Source of the DNA: CAILHX01 sp046155285
GTDB taxonomy: Bacteria; Pseudomonadota; Gammaproteobacteria; Burkholderiales; Methylophilaceae
Length of the DNA stretch: 64,000 bases
Direction of reading: 5' to 3'
Assembly (NCBI GenBank): GCA_046155285.1
Contig: JBJXEA010000027.1
Coordinates: forward strand, 117,038 to 181,037
The notes under the pieces were generated by a model. That model had not been told where the DNA came from and made no database searches. It saw only the letters and a program-made list of their open reading frames with translations. Position 1 is the first letter of the stretch; each line of letters begins with the position of its first letter. A program made the translations under genes and the position numbers. Below, in pieces: positions 61,041-64,000 of the stretch.

Positions 61041-61690
61041 TCAAATTTGATGAAGTAACTAAGCGTTATCCGGGCGGCCACGAGGCCTTGAAAAACATCT
61101 CGTTTGAAATTGCCCAAGGTGAGCTGGCCTTCGTCACTGGCCATTCCGGCGCAGGTAAATCCACGCTACTCAAGCTCGCCGCCTCCATCGAACGCCCAAC
61201 CTCTGGCACGGTGCTGGTCAACGGCCAAAACGTGGGCAAAATGCGCAGCAGCGGCTTGCCTTATGTGCGGCGCAACTTCGGCCTGATTTTTCAGGATCAC
61301 AAATTACTATTCGACCGCAATGCTTTTGAAAATGTAGCCTTGCCACTGGCGATTATCGGCGTGACTGGCCGTGACGCTGGCAAACGTGTACGTGCAGCAC
61401 TTGATAAAGTCGGCCTGCTAGAACGCGAAAAATCCATGCCGATAGCCCTCTCCGGCGGCGAACAACAGCGTTTAGCCATCGCCCGCGCCATTGTCAGCCG
61501 CCCTGCCGTTCTCATGGCCGACGAACCCACGGGCAACCTCGACGAACAATACGCCAAAGACATCCTCACCATCTTCCGCAGCTTTAACGAAGTCGGCGTC
61601 ACGGTAGTCATCGCCACCCACGATGCACGAGGTCTTGCCCAAGAAGGCACACAGGTAATACGTTTGGAACAAGGGAGTATGGCGCTATGA
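61037..61690 (+). CDS. ftsE: Cell division ATP-binding protein FtsE
   Basis: ABC ATPase of the FtsEX complex that activates cell-wall hydrolases at the septum. 217 residues: Walker A GHSGAGKST (35-43), signature LSGGEQQR (138-145), Walker B and D-loop MADEPTGNLD (160-169). It starts with TTG, overlapping the ftsY stop. Its stop overlaps the ftsX ATG by 4 bp. Confidence 0.96.
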   Translation: MIKFDEVTKRYPGGHEALKNISFEIAQGELAFVTGHSGAGKSTLLKLAASIERPTSGTVLVNGQNVGKMRSSGLPYVRRNFGLIFQDHKLLFDRNAFENVALPLAIIGVTGRDAGKRVRAALDKVGLLEREKSMPIALSGGEQQRLAIARAIVSRPAVLMADEPTGNLDEQYAKDILTIFRSFNEVGVTVVIATHDARGLAQEGTQVIRLEQGSMAL

Positions 61691-62583
61691 AAAGCTGGCT
61701 CACCGCACACCTGCAAGCCTTGCAACAAGTGCTGAAAAAGTGGCGCAACGAACCCATGAGCCACTTCATGATGGTAGGCGTCATCGGCGCGGCCTTGAGC
61801 TTGCCCGCTGGCTTATATTTGGTAATAGACAACCTACGCAACGCCGCTGGCGAAATCAGTATAGAACCGCAAATCAGCCTATTCGTGGCGCTAGATGCGC
61901 CCAACGGCGCGGTGAAAACGCTGGATGCCAAGCTGCGCGAAAATCACGCGATTAAAGACTTCAACTTCATCTCGCGTGAAAGCGCCTGGGCAGCCTTGCA
62001 GCAAAACAACCCCGACAGTGCCGGCAGCGGCTTGGAAAAGAACCCGCTACCCGACGTGTTCGTGGTGCATCCTGCAAACACCGAACCCGGCTCGGTCGAA
62101 ACCTTGCAACAACAACTCGCGCAACTACCCAACATCGAACACAGCCAGCTAGACGCAGCGTGGGTAAAACGCCTGTACGCCTTGCTACAACTGGGCAACC
62201 GCGCCGTTGGCATATTGGCCGCGCTGCTGGGCTTCGCCCTAGTCGCCATCATAGGCAACACCATCCGCCTACAAATCGAAACCCAACGCGCCGAAATTGA
62301 AGTCAGCCAACTCATAGGCGCCACCAACCGCTTCATCCGCCGCCCTTTCCTGCACGCCGGGGTTCTGCACGGCTTGGTAGGCGGGCTGATGGCTTGGTTG
62401 ATACTGGGCATCACGCTCGCCATCTTTAACCGCTCAATACAGGATTTAGCTTTGCTATATTCCTCGGATTTCACCCTGCAAATGCTGGGCATGGGCGAAA
62501 TATTCGTCATGCTGGTTGTCGCTGCGGGGTTGGGGTGGTTAGGGGCGCTGCTGGCGGTGAATCGGGCGTTGAAGAGTACTTAA
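61687..62583 (+). CDS. ftsX: Cell division protein FtsX
   Basis: Membrane partner of FtsE; 298 residues with a cytoplasmic N-terminus, a first membrane helix (FMMVGVIGAALSLPAGLYL), a periplasmic domain and three C-terminal helices. IEVSQLIGATNRFIRRPF is the family's cytoplasmic loop. Last gene of ftsY-ftsE-ftsX. Confidence 0.95.
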   Translation: MKSWLTAHLQALQQVLKKWRNEPMSHFMMVGVIGAALSLPAGLYLVIDNLRNAAGEISIEPQISLFVALDAPNGAVKTLDAKLRENHAIKDFNFISRESAWAALQQNNPDSAGSGLEKNPLPDVFVVHPANTEPGSVETLQQQLAQLPNIEHSQLDAAWVKRLYALLQLGNRAVGILAALLGFALVAIIGNTIRLQIETQRAEIEVSQLIGATNRFIRRPFLHAGVLHGLVGGLMAWLILGITLAIFNRSIQDLALLYSSDFTLQMLGMGEIFVMLVVAAGLGWLGALLAVNRALKST

Positions 62584-62598
62584 ATTGGTGAAAGCCCG

Positions 62599-62685
62599 GT
62601 AGGATGTGCTGAAGCATGAAGCGCATCGTTGAGGGCTGTAATGTCCCGCGATTGTTGCGCTTCACTGCGTTCAGCAGCAACCTAC
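62599..62685. repeat. Imperfect inverted repeat after ftsX
   Basis: GTAGGATGTGCTGAAGC at the left is imperfectly complementary to GCGTTCAGCAGCAACCTAC at the right, each with a GCGC(A/T)... core. It fills the space between ftsX and the IS481 element and may act as an ftsX terminator. It resembles a common intergenic palindrome. Confidence 0.5.
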
Positions 62686-62716
62686 AAGTCTCTTTGGATA
62701 CTTTATCTTGGCGAAG

Positions 62717-64000
62717 CTGTATAGACCGGGTACATAGGTAACAGGTGTGCCAGGACATAGGTAACACTAAGAGTCTTCACTATTGACTCAAGGATGTTCA
62801 AATGCCCTGGCAAACGAGAAACCTGATGAACCTACGTCGAGAATTTATAGAACTGGCTATGCAAGAAGGTGTTAACCGTCGCGAGCTATGTCGTCGCTTT
62901 GGCATTAGCCCTAAAACAGCTTACATGCTACTGGCACGCTATCAACGAGCAGGTTGGGATGCGCTCGACGAGCGCTCACGTCGTCCACAGCGTAGCCCCT
63001 TACAAACCAACCCCGCTATGGAAGCCCGCATTATCGCTTTGCGGCATGAACACCCTGCTTGGGGTGGTCGCAAGATCAGTCGTCGTTTACGCGACCTAGG
63101 ACTGGCAGAGGTGCCTGCCCCAAGCACTGTCACGCACATTTTGCATCGTCATGGCATGATTGTGATGAAGCAGGAGACGCTGACACAAGCTTGTCAACGA
63201 TTTGAGCACGCTGAGCCTAATGCACTTTGGCAAATTGACTTCAAAGGTTATTTTGAAACGGCGGCGGGACGCTGCCATCCACTGACACTGCTAGACGATC
63301 ACTCTCGCTTCAATCTTGCACTAGACGCTTGCGCCAGAACCGATACCTTGACCGTCAAGAGGCATCTCATTACGGTGTTTGAGCGCTATGGTTTACCCAT
63401 CCGCATCAATAGCGATAATGGATCCCCGTGGGGCAGCCCTAGCGCCCCCGGTGAGAGCCTGAGTGAATTGGCTATCTGGCTGGTGCGCCAAGGCATCTTG
63501 ATGAGTCATAGTCGCCCCTATCATCCACAGACCAATGGCAAGGATGAACGCTTTCATCGCTCACTGAAGGCAGAAGTATTGGCGGGTCGTAGCTTTGAGA
63601 GTTTGCCACGCGTACAGGCTGCCTTTGATCGTTGGCGCACTATCTACAATCATGAGCGTCCGCATGAAGCGCTGGAATTGGCTACGCCTGTGAAGCGTTA
63701 TCGCCCCAGTACACGCAGCTACCGTACACAACTCGCCCCGATTGAATACGCGCCTGATGATCATGTCGTGATTGTCGGATGGGATGGCAAGGTGGTATTC
63801 CGTGGGATTCGACTTAGGGTGTCGAATGCGCTACACAGGCTGCCTATTGCGTTTCGACCTGTGCATACTGCCGATGGATGCTTTGATGTTTATTTCTGTC
63901 ATCATTGCCTGATGCGCTTTGACTTGCGAGACCCTAAACCATTGTAGTAGTGTTACCTATGTCCTGGCACACCTGTTACCTATGTACTCGGTCTATACAG
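62717..64000 (+). mobile_element. IS481-family insertion sequence with 52-bp inverted repeats
   Basis: Bounded by 62717-62768 and 63949-64000, which are inverted copies of each other over 52 bp with one mismatch (G/A). Each repeat holds two direct copies of ACATAGGTAACA 23 bp apart. The right end coincides with the last base of the window, so target-site duplication cannot be checked. Contains one intact transposase. Confidence 0.93.
62802..63947 (+). CDS. IS481-family transposase
   Basis: DDE integrase-like transposase, 381 residues. An N-terminal helix-turn-helix (NRRELCRRFGISPKTAYMLL) precedes the rve catalytic domain: Asp in WQIDFKG, Asp in INSDNGSPW and Glu in NGKDERFHRSL. It appears intact. 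ORF ends 2 nt before the right inverted repeat. Confidence 0.95.
   Translation: MPWQTRNLMNLRREFIELAMQEGVNRRELCRRFGISPKTAYMLLARYQRAGWDALDERSRRPQRSPLQTNPAMEARIIALRHEHPAWGGRKISRRLRDLGLAEVPAPSTVTHILHRHGMIVMKQETLTQACQRFEHAEPNALWQIDFKGYFETAAGRCHPLTLLDDHSRFNLALDACARTDTLTVKRHLITVFERYGLPIRINSDNGSPWGSPSAPGESLSELAIWLVRQGILMSHSRPYHPQTNGKDERFHRSLKAEVLAGRSFESLPRVQAAFDRWRTIYNHERPHEALELATPVKRYRPSTRSYRTQLAPIEYAPDDHVVIVGWDGKVVFRGIRLRVSNALHRLPIAFRPVHTADGCFDVYFCHHCLMRFDLRDPKPL

Noticed and set aside
1..64000. CRISPR arrays or toxin-antitoxin pairs
   Set aside because: Looked for short regularly spaced repeats and small overlapping gene pairs; the repeats seen are dispersed or palindromic and none has CRISPR spacing.

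Overview
This window looks like chromosomal DNA of a betaproteobacterium, probably of the Nitrosomonadales type (Gallionellaceae- or Methylophilaceae-like). The evidence is gene content and order: argB next to slmA, a ctaC-ctaD-small protein-ctaG-coxC-DUF2244 cytochrome oxidase cluster with SURF1/ctaA/ctaB/SCO, tpiA-secG-tRNA-Leu(GAG), ftsY-ftsE-ftsX, an Entner-Doudoroff edd-eda pair, and COG4705, DUF2909 and YaeQ proteins. The exact genus cannot be read from the sequence. No rRNA genes and no CRISPR array were seen.

Layout. 1-3.7 kb: high-affinity phosphate transport, pstS-C-A-B (pstB runs off the left edge). 3.8-7.4 kb: central carbon (VOC protein, eda, edd, rpiA). 7.5-10.7 kb: a two-gene operon of unusual fusions, an ArgA with an N-terminal XRE helix-turn-helix and a GT2 glycosyltransferase joined to an HD-like domain. 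10.8-15.7 kb: MFS exporter, phage-like small protein, periplasmic cyclophilin, Sel1 protein, and an outer-membrane/inner-membrane pair behind a strong Fur-box match. 15.8-21.3 kb: fhs-glcD-glcE-glcF (formate activation plus glycolate oxidation). 21.4-24 kb: argB, slmA, trhO. 24-32.9 kb: an aa3/caa3-type cytochrome c oxidase with heme A synthesis and copper-delivery factors. 33.2-34.3 kb: ilvE and a zinc-finger protein. 34.6-42.3 kb: a nine-gene lipid-modification cluster with two CFA-type methyltransferases, a desaturase, an FAD oxidase, a lipocalin and several DUF membrane proteins, preceded by an RpoE-like promoter match. 42.4-48.5 kb: murI, yaeQ, a corrinoid adenosyltransferase, a lipoprotein, a degenerate HD-GYP protein and a short SecA paralogue.

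48.5-54.3 kb is accessory DNA. A REP-associated tyrosine transposase (RAYT) element with 19-bp inverted ends supplies the first codons of the SecA paralogue. Next to it are an IS30 transposase and about 5 kb of an integrative, formerly mobilizable element (integrase, unknown gene, AlpA, truncated SSB-like gene, Mob relaxase, terminase-like remnant). The integrase faces the 3' end of tRNA-Leu(GAG), the likely attachment site. 54.3-62.6 kb returns to housekeeping genes: secG, tpiA, gloA, ferredoxin, coaD, rsmD, an M16 protease pair and ftsYEX. The window ends with a complete IS481-type element whose right inverted repeat finishes at the last base.

Dispersed repeats are a second theme. Four ~105-bp elements, each made of two inverted CATTCCCGC-type hairpins, lie between genes, and one has been inserted between glcD and glcE. 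In each copy the variable loop base of the left end is complementary to that of the right end. Start codons were re-chosen wherever a ribosome-binding site, a signal peptide, a family N-terminus or an overlap argued for it. Several coupled genes start with TTG.
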